Below, piece after piece: positions 54,479 through 63,144 of a stretch of 64,000 bases of DNA (positions within the stretch are counted from its first letter, which is position 1; each line of letters opens with the position of its first letter). The stretch spans positions 310,001-374,000 of the forward strand of contig NZ_FOSK01000001.1 in NCBI RefSeq assembly GCF_900114245.1. The letters are read 5' to 3'. The notes under the pieces are model-generated. The model was not told the origin of the DNA and made no database searches. It worked only from the letters and a program-made list of their open reading frames with translations. A program made the position numbers and the translations under genes. This DNA comes from Pseudovibrio ascidiaceicola. GTDB taxonomy: Bacteria > Pseudomonadota > Alphaproteobacteria > Rhizobiales > Stappiaceae.

Positions 54479-55222
54479 ATGGGGTTCTTTGCGACAAAGG
54501 TTTTGCCGGAGTTTATTGAGGTGGATCTGGGACATAGGCCACTGCAAATCCGCCTGAAACGCAATTCGAGAGCAAAGCGCTATATCCTTAGAATTCCACC
54601 CGGTGACCCAACACCTGTCATCACTGTTCCTGCCCGGGGCAATCTGAAGACAGCTCAAGATTTCGCCAACCGGCAAATCGACTGGTTGAAGCAAAGACTG
54701 GGTTCTCGCCCGGATACTATCAAATTTGAAGAGGGTGCGCGCATCCCAATCAAAGGTGTGCCGCACACCCTGCGCTCTTCCGGCAAGTTACGTGGGCTCG
54801 CGAAGCTTGATCTTGAAGACCAGACGGATGAACCGCTGCTGTTACTACCCGGGGAAACACAAAGCTTTCACCGTAAAACCAAAGACTTCCTGCGCAAGTT
54901 AGCTAAAGAAGATCTTGAAGCACACGTACAGCACTTCACGAACAAGCTTGGACGCAACTATCACAGCATCACACTGCGAGACACCAAGAGCCGTTGGGGC
55001 TCCTGTTCGCATGATGGGAAACTATCGTTCTCCTGGCGCCTTGTGATGGCACCACCAGACATTCTGGAGTACGTAGCAGCCCACGAAGTTGCTCACTTGG
55101 TGAAACTAGATCACTCACCTGAGTTCTGGCGCGTCTGCGAGCAGTTGGCACCCCACACAAAGCAAGCCCAACGCTGGCTCAAAGAGCACGGCTCTCAACT
55201 TCACCTTTACGGACAGGAATAG
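54479..55222 (+). CDS. YgjP-like (DUF45, M48-type) metallopeptidase
   Basis: 247 residues, cytosolic. C-terminal zinc motif VAAHEVAHLVKLDHSPEFW (HExxH plus downstream His) and the family hallmark SRWGSCSHDGKLSFSWRLVM are intact. N-terminal half (IRLKRNSRAKRYILRI) matches the DUF45 beta domain. Related proteins are encoded beside restriction systems in other genomes, but no such genes are here. Its stop abuts the convergent PBP gene stop. Confidence 0.88.
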   Translation: MGFFATKVLPEFIEVDLGHRPLQIRLKRNSRAKRYILRIPPGDPTPVITVPARGNLKTAQDFANRQIDWLKQRLGSRPDTIKFEEGARIPIKGVPHTLRSSGKLRGLAKLDLEDQTDEPLLLLPGETQSFHRKTKDFLRKLAKEDLEAHVQHFTNKLGRNYHSITLRDTKSRWGSCSHDGKLSFSWRLVMAPPDILEYVAAHEVAHLVKLDHSPEFWRVCEQLAPHTKQAQRWLKEHGSQLHLYGQE

Positions 55223-57625
55223 CTAACCGCCGCCAAACAACCGTCCAAGCAGATCCAACGGACTTGTGCTGGTGTTGTTTTGTGGGCGCGGAGCTGTTGT
55301 TGCTTGCACAGCAGGCCTTGGTGGCTGTGGTTGCTGAGGGGCAGCCACAAATGTTGGTTGACGACGCGTAGGCGCCGTTCCAGGCTTCCACAATGGTGAT
55401 GTTTCGGCAAGATTGATCGGCACACCTGGCAGTCTGGCAATCGGGATGCCCTGATGCTCTGTCTCCATCACCCAAGCCCAGATTTCTGCTGGCAGTGTAC
55501 CCCCACTCACCTTCTTCATCGGCTTGTTGTTATCATTCCCAAGCCAGACCGCAGTGGTGAGTGAGTTTGTATAACCAATGAACCACGCATCTTTATAGCC
55601 CTGTGTGGTACCGGTTTTGCCACCTGCCGGACGTCCCGCCAACAAAGCACGCTTGCCTGTGCCACCATAGACTGTTTGCGCCATCATAGTGTTGATTTCA
55701 CTAAGCTTATCTCCACGAACAACGCGTCCTGTACCGTCACCGGAGCGGCGATAAAGGACTTTGCCATGTTCATTTCGAATTTGCCGGACCACATGAGGAA
55801 CAACACCATATCCACCATTCGAGAAAGGCACATACGCGGAGGCAATCTCAAGTGGGGTAACCTCAGAGGTTCCAAGAGCAATGGACGGATTGGATTTGAG
55901 TGCAGATGTAATGCCTAGGCGACGTGCAGTACGCGCCACATTGGCCGGGCCAACCTCATGCGCCAGCTTTGCTGCAACGGTGTTGATTGAGAATGCAAGC
56001 GCTTGCGTCAGTGTCACATCGCCATAATAGCGCTTGGTATAGTTCTTCGGTGTCCAGCCTCTGTAGGTGACACGCGCATCCCTGCGGACAGTATTTGGGG
56101 TCATCCCCCGCTCCAACGCCGCGAGATAAACAAATGGTTTGAAGGCTGATCCCGGTTGTCTACGCGCATAAACAGCGCGGTTGAACTGGCTTTTCCGATA
56201 ATCAACACCGCCGACAAGTGCGCGAATGGCACCACTGCGATTGAGCGTAACAACCGCGCCTTGTGTGACATTAAATTCTTGGCAGGACTCTGCAATCCGA
56301 GTGGTCAGTGCCGTTTCTGCTGCTTGCTGCATGTCCCAATCGATGGTGGTATCGACAATAATGTCCTCACCAATGGAACCCACGAAGCCGGGTAGCAACT
56401 CCATTACATAATCAGCAACATAATTGCCACTGCTGCTGTTGTGGCTTGTGACCACATGCGCTGGATTAAACAGAGCATTCTTAGCGTCATCAGCAGTGAT
56501 GAAGCCAGCCTTGTGCATTGATGCAATCACTACCTGGGCACGACCTTCTGCAAGTGCAGCATTGCGTGTAGGTGCATATTTGCTAGGCGCCTTCAGCAGA
56601 CCGGCAATGGTCGCCGCTTCAGCAAGGTTGATGAGATGAGCAGACTTGCCAAAATAAACCCGCGATGCGGCATCAACACCATACGCCCCTGCGCCGAGAT
56701 ATACCCGGTTGAGGTACATCTCCAGAATTTCGTCCTTGCTGTAATTCCACTCCAGCCACAGCGCCATTACCACTTCCTGCATCTTACGTTGCATGGTGCG
56801 CTCAGGCTTCAGGAACAGGTTCTTCGCCAACTGCTGTGTTAGGGTCGACCCACCCTGCACAGTTCGCCCGCTGGTGTAGTTGACAAAAGCAGCACGGGCG
56901 AGGCCAATTGGGTCGATACCGAAATGATATCTGAAACGCCTGTCCTCAATGGCCATCACAGCTTCAGGCAAATAACTGGGCAGCTGCTCCAAACGGACTG
57001 CCTCCCCGCCGGTATCACCACGATTGGCAATCAAAGTGCCGTTTGCAGAAACGATGCGTACGTTAGGTGGGCGCTGCGGGACAGCCCACTCTGAAGCCGG
57101 TGGCAAATGCGCGGCGTAATAGGTGAGAATACCACCAACAAGGACGATACCCCAAATGCCAAGAACGACACTCCAGTACATGGAAAAGCGGAAGGACTTC
57201 CACAAAAAACGACGAAACTTGCTTTGGCTCTTTGGCTTGCCAGAAGAGGTCGCTGCATCAAGAGCTGCCAGCGTTTGCTGACGTGCCTTGCGGCTAGGCT
57301 TTTTGGCAGGCTTCTTGACTGGCGCTCCTTGCGCGGGTCTGGGACGCTGAGGAGCAGGCTTTCTGGCCTGTGCTGTTGGGTTTTGAGGTGAGGAGCGCTG
57401 CCCCGATGGTGATTGCTTGCTTGGAGCGCTGGCTCTGTTTGGACGGCGAATATAATCTTCGACTTCATCAGGGCGCAATGCGACGCCCTGTAAGCGTGGT
57501 CGTTGAGGTTGCACTGGGCGTTTTGGGCGGTGTCCCTCAGGATGTTGCGGCGGCCTGCCGGAAGGGCGTTGCCCGGGGCGCACTGGCCTCCGTTTTCTGC
57601 CATTTCCATTTTGGCCTGTCGCCAT
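55223..57625 (-). CDS. Bifunctional penicillin-binding protein (class A, PBP1A-like)
   Basis: 800 residues. A long basic Pro/Arg-rich cytoplasmic tail (about 1-147) precedes one membrane anchor (148-171). Glycosyltransferase GT51 domain has catalytic Glu227 in AIEDRRFRYHFGIDPIG and GGSTLTQQLAKN. Transpeptidase domain has S493-AF-K496, S546-I-N548 and K670-T-G. Polymerises and crosslinks peptidoglycan in the periplasm. C-terminus (about 745-800) is Pro/Gln/Thr-rich and probably disordered. Adjacent to the metallopeptidase end-to-end. Confidence 0.92.
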   Translation of the reverse strand: MATGQNGNGRKRRPVRPGQRPSGRPPQHPEGHRPKRPVQPQRPRLQGVALRPDEVEDYIRRPNRASAPSKQSPSGQRSSPQNPTAQARKPAPQRPRPAQGAPVKKPAKKPSRKARQQTLAALDAATSSGKPKSQSKFRRFLWKSFRFSMYWSVVLGIWGIVLVGGILTYYAAHLPPASEWAVPQRPPNVRIVSANGTLIANRGDTGGEAVRLEQLPSYLPEAVMAIEDRRFRYHFGIDPIGLARAAFVNYTSGRTVQGGSTLTQQLAKNLFLKPERTMQRKMQEVVMALWLEWNYSKDEILEMYLNRVYLGAGAYGVDAASRVYFGKSAHLINLAEAATIAGLLKAPSKYAPTRNAALAEGRAQVVIASMHKAGFITADDAKNALFNPAHVVTSHNSSSGNYVADYVMELLPGFVGSIGEDIIVDTTIDWDMQQAAETALTTRIAESCQEFNVTQGAVVTLNRSGAIRALVGGVDYRKSQFNRAVYARRQPGSAFKPFVYLAALERGMTPNTVRRDARVTYRGWTPKNYTKRYYGDVTLTQALAFSINTVAAKLAHEVGPANVARTARRLGITSALKSNPSIALGTSEVTPLEIASAYVPFSNGGYGVVPHVVRQIRNEHGKVLYRRSGDGTGRVVRGDKLSEINTMMAQTVYGGTGKRALLAGRPAGGKTGTTQGYKDAWFIGYTNSLTTAVWLGNDNNKPMKKVSGGTLPAEIWAWVMETEHQGIPIARLPGVPINLAETSPLWKPGTAPTRRQPTFVAAPQQPQPPRPAVQATTAPRPQNNTSTSPLDLLGRLFGGG

Positions 57626-57868
57626 AGCTCAAAAACACCCCAGTACCAATCACTCAAATCTTGGGCAAATATTGCCAGTAAAGATTGAGCATGCCTGAAC
57701 AAACTCAGGCTGCTGACCGCTTGGGAGGGAGGTCGCAACCTGGATACAAAACACGAACGATTTTAGGGAAACACGCTTAATTCTGCGTTAAGCTATTGAG
57801 GTGAATTGCGCGCACTTGGCTGGGAAATGCAACAAATATGCAGAGATACTAGTGCTCTTGTGCAAATA

Positions 57869-57891
57869 AAAAAGGGCGGTAACCCGCCCTC
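57869..57891 (-). terminator. Terminator after the OlsB-like gene
   Basis: On the minus strand AGGGCGG-GTTA-CCGCCCT followed by TTTTTA. Lies 30 bp past the stop of the gene ending at 57921. Confidence 0.8.
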
Positions 57892-57920
57892 TTCATTTTG
57901 AGGATCTGATAGCCCTTTGA

Positions 57921-58862
57921 TCAGCTGGAATACCGGCTGGCATCCTGACCATAGTAGTTCACATAGCGTGAGTTCAGCTTGGACACTGGCATGATGATCA
58001 ATACATCAGTGGTTCCGAACTGGTGATCAACAACCGCTCCGTTACCAATAAAGGCTCCAAGGCGGAGATATCCTTTGATCAATGGAGGCAGAGAGCGCAG
58101 CGCAGCGCGTTGATCCACCTGGTCTTTCGCAATGCGGTTCATCTCCACGTACTGGTCCGGCAGCGCTGAAACGTGCCATTCCTCCGGCGCACTAGCAAAG
58201 TGATGCAAGAAGGAAAGTTGCTCAGAAAGAAGATCGGGATCAGTACCTTCGATAGAGGCACAACCAATCATCACATCTACATTGTGCATCAGCACATAAG
58301 ACCAGATGCCGTGCCATAAAAGCTCAACGGTTTTCTTGGTGCGATAAGGTTTCAGAACACAAGAGCGGCCAAGCTCCATGAAATTTAGATCACTATGACG
58401 ATCTAGAATTCCCTGAATATCAAACTCACCTGCCGTGTAGAAACCGCCATTGAGCTGTGCAAGTTCCTGACGAAGCAAACGATATGTGCCTACAATCTGT
58501 GGCTTGAGCTTGGAAAACGGTTTGTTGCGAACCTGGCTGTTGTGATCAACGACCAGCAGATGATCACAAATCTCATCATAACTGTCACGGTCAAGACGCG
58601 ACAACTGTGTTTGTGCATCCGCAATTGCAGACATTTCTTCGTAAAACACTTCGTAGCGTAAACGTTGAGATTGCTTGAGTTCTTTGGCTCCGTTGGAAAG
58701 ACGAACCTCGAGTGGGCCGACTTTGCCAAGGCTTTGTCCTGCCTCCGGCATTTTTCCAAGCATTGCCTGAGGGATCCACCGCGGCGCAGGTCGCCCTGAC
58801 AGCTTACTCGGTGTGAACTTTTTTAGGACTTTCATCGGGGAAATATGTCCAGATCCAGCCAT
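57921..58862 (-). CDS. OlsB-like N-acyltransferase (hemolysin-type GNAT)
   Basis: 313 residues. Motifs of the COG3176/OlsB group: RLRYEVFYEEM, VGTYRLLRQE, FMELGRSCVLKPYRTKKTVE, GCASIEGTDPDL and PPLIKGYLRLGAFIGNGAVVD. OlsB attaches a 3-hydroxyacyl chain from ACP to ornithine, first step of ornithine lipids, at the membrane. No olsA is adjacent, so substrate identity is inference. The leading 260 bp contain TTGACA/TTGACT sites on the minus strand, a plausible promoter. Confidence 0.78.
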   Translation of the reverse strand: MAGSGHISPMKVLKKFTPSKLSGRPAPRWIPQAMLGKMPEAGQSLGKVGPLEVRLSNGAKELKQSQRLRYEVFYEEMSAIADAQTQLSRLDRDSYDEICDHLLVVDHNSQVRNKPFSKLKPQIVGTYRLLRQELAQLNGGFYTAGEFDIQGILDRHSDLNFMELGRSCVLKPYRTKKTVELLWHGIWSYVLMHNVDVMIGCASIEGTDPDLLSEQLSFLHHFASAPEEWHVSALPDQYVEMNRIAKDQVDQRAALRSLPPLIKGYLRLGAFIGNGAVVDHQFGTTDVLIIMPVSKLNSRYVNYYGQDASRYSS

Positions 58863-59123
58863 ACTATTATTATCTCATATTGCTTAGGTGTTTAAGAAAC
58901 ATTGCAATAATGAGAACGCCTTTCTGAATTTGCACCAATTGAGTCACCCATGTCAATTTTGGGTAGTCAATCTGTGATATAAGCCCATTTTAGGACAGTT
59001 GAGTGACACAACACCAACATTTACCCGCGTAACGACGCTCACATTTGCTAAACAATGCTGCGGTCGCGGTTAATCTGAGTATAACAACCGCCTCGTGATA
59101 TTGAACAGGCTAAATATACCGAG
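58863..59123. other. Intergenic region between histidine kinase end and OlsB-like start
   Basis: About 260 bp, no gene. TTGACA (minus strand near 58950) and TTGACT (near 58965) could be -35 elements of the OlsB-like gene. No clear Pho box seen. Confidence 0.35.
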
Positions 59124-61361
59124 CTATCTCTTAGCATAGCGTTTTAAAACAGCCTCGAGATCCTGCTTTTTTAGGGGTTTGCTTAAAAAACCGTCTGCTC
59201 CGGCCTTAAGAGCCTCTTCTTTTGCCTCCGGCATAACATCTGCTGAAACAACATAAATTGGCACTTGCGACGCAGATTTGTCTTCCCTGCCTCTAATTTT
59301 GGAGATGGCTTCAAGCCCATCCAGACCGGGCATGTGCAGATCCATAAGCACAATATCAAACGAGCCGCTGGCACAGAGCGAAACAGCCTTATGCCCATCC
59401 TCCGCAAGCTCTGATCTGTGGCCCAGTTTGTCCAGTAGTGCTTGAACCAGCATCCAGTTAATTGGGTTATCTTCGGCCACTAACACATTGAGATTTGTGT
59501 TTTGGCCTTGCTGTGTAGGCGCCACCTCTTCTTCTGTTACATCTCTATCAACCTCGTCTGTCAGCAGCGAGCCTGGTGAAAGCACCCGAAGCAGTGAGCT
59601 GCGACGAACAGGACGGGTCAAGTAACCAGAAAACTCCCCGGTCTTGATATCTGCAATCCGCGCCCGCTCCTGAGGTTTAATGAGGACAAAGATCTCTGGC
59701 GCACTCTCTGATTGCTGCCCATAGAAATTGCGAATGCGTTCCACATATTCTTCACCAACAAGCAAACGGTCAAAATGTGGCGTTAGAGGCAATTCTTCGA
59801 GTTCGTCTACTTCCAGAACCTTGGTGTGAATGAACCCGCTGGTGCTCAGCGTTTTATGGACAAGGCTGGCTTCAATCTGATTGCTGGTTACGATCGCGAT
59901 ACGATCTTCATGACTTTCGGCAGGGTCAGCAGAAATCTCATCAACAGGCATCTCAAGAAGGAAGGTGGAGCCGCAACCCAACTGACTCTGAACGGTGAGT
60001 GAACTTCCCATTAACTCAGCCAGTCGTTTGGAAATTGCCAGACCCAGGCCTGCTCCATCGAACTTGCGATTGCGGCGATACTCGCCCTGTTCAAATTCCC
60101 GGAAGATGCGAGCTGCGGTGATTTCATCCATGCCAGGGCCAGTATCTTTGACAGCGAACTCCAGCAAATGATGGCCTGTGGTATCTGTAACGGCTTGCAG
60201 GACTAAAGATACACCGCCCTCTTCTGTAAATTTGATCGCGTTCCCAACCAGATTGTATAGGACTTGCTGCAACCGTGCCGGATCGCTCTGAATAGTATCT
60301 GGTACGGCTGGACTGATAAATGAACCAATCTGCAATCCCTTTGCATGAGCTTTGGGAGAGAGCAACTCCACAATGCGCTCCACTAGCGGAGCAAGCTCAA
60401 CACTGCCAGTTTCCAATTCCAGCTTACCCGCTTCGATCTTGGAGTAATCAAGAACCTCATCAATAAGCATCAAAAGCGTGGAGCCTGAAGTCCTGATCGC
60501 ATTAATGTAGTTTTGCTGCTCTGCAGTGGTTGTCGTGTCATCCAACAAATCTGCCATGCCCAAGACACCGTTTAGGGGCGTTCGAATTTCGTGACTGACC
60601 ATCGCAAGAAAACGAGATTTTGCCTCACTGGCATTTGCTGCATGGTCGCGGTCTTCGCGCAACTTTTGCTCAGCTTGTCGCCTGTCAGTGACATCCGTCA
60701 GGATCCACTGAATGATCGGAGCACCGCCGCTGCCATCGCGAATGCTCAGGCGTAGGAGTGAATACCAGCGGGTGCCGTGTTTTGTGCGCAAAGCAACGTC
60801 TTCGGTTGCTCCAGCCACCCCTTCATCAAGGTCGGGTGTGAAGTCTTCAGCATAGGGCAGATGAATAGCCCGCCCGATTTCAACGCCAAATCCAGTCGGA
60901 AAATTGCGTTTGCCTGCATCATTCACGGAAAGCACCAGGCCTTCGCTGTCACAACGGATCACGATGGCGCCCAGCGCATCCAGAATAGAACGGTGCCGAT
61001 CATCTGCTTCGCGCAGTTGCCAGTCAGCATCACTGGCTAATTCGGATGGATCTTCAAGTTGTTCAACTTCACTGCGGATCTGAGCTGTTTTCCAGCTTTG
61101 TGCAATAACATCACTTGCCGGAAATCGCCGAAACAACACGGCGCCAGCCCCAAAGGCAAGCAACACAACATAGAGGCTTTGTGCAGACCGCCAATCAGTC
61201 AGCAGCAACGCAATCAGCAAGCATATAACGCCCACGAAAATGGAGAGGCTCTTTAGAACAAAGGAGGATTTCTCGGTGATTTCGCTTTGCTTAATCAGAG
61301 ACACGCGGGCCTGAGTAACAACATGGGTGCTCTCCTCAGTTTTTAGTCTCCGTTTCAACAC
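59124..61361 (-). CDS. Hybrid sensor histidine kinase / response regulator
   Basis: 745 residues. Two N-terminal membrane helices (about 33-55 and 62-78), PAS domain (122-228), HisKA with phospho-acceptor His257 (SHEIRTPLNG), HATPase (NLVGNAIKFTEEG, DTGPGMD, FDGAGLGLAISKRL). A region around 485-600 looks like a receiver fold without its Asp (pseudo-REC), and a C-terminal receiver follows (LVAEDNPINW, phospho-Asp674 in LMDLHMPG, Lys in LSKPLKK). Inner-membrane signal transducer. No partner regulator or Hpt gene is adjacent; an orphan. Confidence 0.9.
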   Translation of the reverse strand: MLKRRLKTEESTHVVTQARVSLIKQSEITEKSSFVLKSLSIFVGVICLLIALLLTDWRSAQSLYVVLLAFGAGAVLFRRFPASDVIAQSWKTAQIRSEVEQLEDPSELASDADWQLREADDRHRSILDALGAIVIRCDSEGLVLSVNDAGKRNFPTGFGVEIGRAIHLPYAEDFTPDLDEGVAGATEDVALRTKHGTRWYSLLRLSIRDGSGGAPIIQWILTDVTDRRQAEQKLREDRDHAANASEAKSRFLAMVSHEIRTPLNGVLGMADLLDDTTTTAEQQNYINAIRTSGSTLLMLIDEVLDYSKIEAGKLELETGSVELAPLVERIVELLSPKAHAKGLQIGSFISPAVPDTIQSDPARLQQVLYNLVGNAIKFTEEGGVSLVLQAVTDTTGHHLLEFAVKDTGPGMDEITAARIFREFEQGEYRRNRKFDGAGLGLAISKRLAELMGSSLTVQSQLGCGSTFLLEMPVDEISADPAESHEDRIAIVTSNQIEASLVHKTLSTSGFIHTKVLEVDELEELPLTPHFDRLLVGEEYVERIRNFYGQQSESAPEIFVLIKPQERARIADIKTGEFSGYLTRPVRRSSLLRVLSPGSLLTDEVDRDVTEEEVAPTQQGQNTNLNVLVAEDNPINWMLVQALLDKLGHRSELAEDGHKAVSLCASGSFDIVLMDLHMPGLDGLEAISKIRGREDKSASQVPIYVVSADVMPEAKEEALKAGADGFLSKPLKKQDLEAVLKRYAKR

Positions 61362-61425
61362 TGCTTTTGCTCCACCCGAACTATTTCGGTAAATCAGTAA
61401 AATTCAATTGGTAGGATATAACAGA

Positions 61426-62952
61426 TTATGCGGCGGCCAAATAGGCGGAAGAGCGCTTGAAGCTCAGGGCCTCGGCCAGGTGAATACGCTGAACGGACTC
61501 TGACCCATCCATATCTGCAATTGTCCGCGATAGTTTCAGAACCCGATGGTAGCCACGTGCAGAAAGACCAAACTGTATGGATGCCTGTTCAATCAATTCC
61601 TTACTGCCCTGATCCAACGCAACAATCTGCTCAATGGTCCGCGCACTGGCGTGTGCATTGACGGTGATGTCTAGTCCAAGAGAGGCATAGCGGGCTTGCT
61701 GAATGGTACGAGCACGTGCCACACGTTGAGCAACCACTTCCGAGCTCTCTGAAGTGTGCGGGCTGATCAGGTCTCTTGCAGAAACTGCGGGAACATGAAG
61801 TTGCAGATCCATCCGATCAAGAAACGGCCCGGAAACTCGCGACTGATAAGAACTCGCGCATTTATCGCCTCGCCTGCAAGTGTGTCCTGGCTCTCCTGCA
61901 TAACCGCAACGGCAAGGGTTCATCGCGGCAACCACTTGCACCATAGATGGGTAGCTCACACGATAATTGGCACGAACAATCGTCGCCACACCGTTCTCAA
62001 TAGGCTGTCTCAAGCTGTCCAGAACAGAACTATCGAACTCTGGCAGTTCATCCAAAAAAAGCACGCCATTGTGAGCCATGGACACTTCGCCGGGTCTGGC
62101 TTTTATGCCACCGCCAACCAGTGAGGCCATGGAGGCAGAGTGATGCGGTGCCCGGAAGGGACGTTGATTGCTCAAGGCGCCATCTTCCAGCTCACCTGAT
62201 ATGGAAGCGATCATGGAAACTTCCAGCAGTTCGCGAGCTGATAGTGGCGGCAAAAGAGCAGGTAACCTGCTCGCGAGTAAGGTCTTCCCAGAGCCTGGAG
62301 GGCCAATCATCATCAGGTTATGAGAGCCAGCAGCTGCAATCTCCAGTGCTCGCTTCGCTGTTTCTTGCCCTCGAATATCGGCAAGGTCCAGTGAACTAGC
62401 AGCTTGTGGAGAGCTACGCGGTTTTGGGGCAGAAAGAGTAATGTCACCTTTCAATGCGCGGTAGAGCTGAACCAGTGATCCCGCAGCCATAATTTTAAGG
62501 TTCTCATCCGCCCATGCCGCTTCAGAGCCGCAACTTGCTGGACAAATCAAACCTTTCCCGTTTGCAACAGCAGCGATTGCAGCTGGAAGGGCTCCGTTTA
62601 CGTGAGAAATGCTGCCATCTAGTGAGAGCTCACCCAGAACGAGGAAGCCTTCGACAGCTTCCGCAGGCAGTGCCCCCATCGCCACTAAGAGGCCAAGCGC
62701 AATCGGAAGGTCATAATGTGATCCTTCCTTAGGTAGGTCAGCCGGCGCCAGATTAACCGTCACACGTTTGGCTGGTAGCGCGAGGCCGGAAGCAATGAGT
62801 GCTGACCGAACCCGCTCCTTGCTCTCTGCAATTGCCTTATCGGGCAGGCCAACAAGAGTGAAATAGACGGATCCGGGGCTAATCTGGACCTGCACGTCAA
62901 CATTTGCAGCGTCGACACCCTGAAAGGAAACGGTAGAGATGCGAGCGAACAC
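61426..62952 (-). CDS. comM: YifB/ComM-family Mg-chelatase-like AAA+ ATPase
   Basis: About 508 residues. N-terminal domain with PGSVYFTLVGLPDKAIAESK, AAA+ core with Walker A GPPGSGKTLLASRLPALLPP and Walker B FLDELPEF, and a zinc-type CRCGYAGEPGHTCRRGDKC. ComM is a helicase promoting branch migration in natural transformation. The start is set at GTG 62952 (MFARISTVSFQGVDA), since AGGAG lies 7 nt upstream; a TTG 21 bp earlier gives MWSQECL. gshB lies upstream on the same strand, a neighbourhood common in alphaproteobacteria. Confidence 0.94.
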   Translation of the reverse strand: MFARISTVSFQGVDAANVDVQVQISPGSVYFTLVGLPDKAIAESKERVRSALIASGLALPAKRVTVNLAPADLPKEGSHYDLPIALGLLVAMGALPAEAVEGFLVLGELSLDGSISHVNGALPAAIAAVANGKGLICPASCGSEAAWADENLKIMAAGSLVQLYRALKGDITLSAPKPRSSPQAASSLDLADIRGQETAKRALEIAAAGSHNLMMIGPPGSGKTLLASRLPALLPPLSARELLEVSMIASISGELEDGALSNQRPFRAPHHSASMASLVGGGIKARPGEVSMAHNGVLFLDELPEFDSSVLDSLRQPIENGVATIVRANYRVSYPSMVQVVAAMNPCRCGYAGEPGHTCRRGDKCASSYQSRVSGPFLDRMDLQLHVPAVSARDLISPHTSESSEVVAQRVARARTIQQARYASLGLDITVNAHASARTIEQIVALDQGSKELIEQASIQFGLSARGYHRVLKLSRTIADMDGSESVQRIHLAEALSFKRSSAYLAAA

Positions 62953-63100
62953 CAGACACTCCTGCGACCACAATTAATCATCATTGTAGTAATTAAGCAG
63001 GAACGAACAGGAAACACACAAGCCTTGAATACTCAGAAATACGAAAGCCCCCATAAGAAGCTCTATCTGAAATCTCTGAGTTCATAATTGAAAGTCACTG

Positions 63101-63134
63101 GGAAAAAGAAAAGCCCTGTCAAACAACAGGGCCT
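63101..63134 (-). terminator. Terminator after gshB
   Basis: GCCCTGT (63113-63119) and ACAGGGC (63126-63132); on the minus strand followed by TTTTCTTTTT. Confidence 0.75.
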
Positions 63135-63144
63135 TTGATATTTT

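Noticed and set aside
57031-57738. 235-codon open frame on the minus strand
   Set aside because: Same strand but different frame over the PBP N-terminus; no motifs and the PBP frame explains the sequence.
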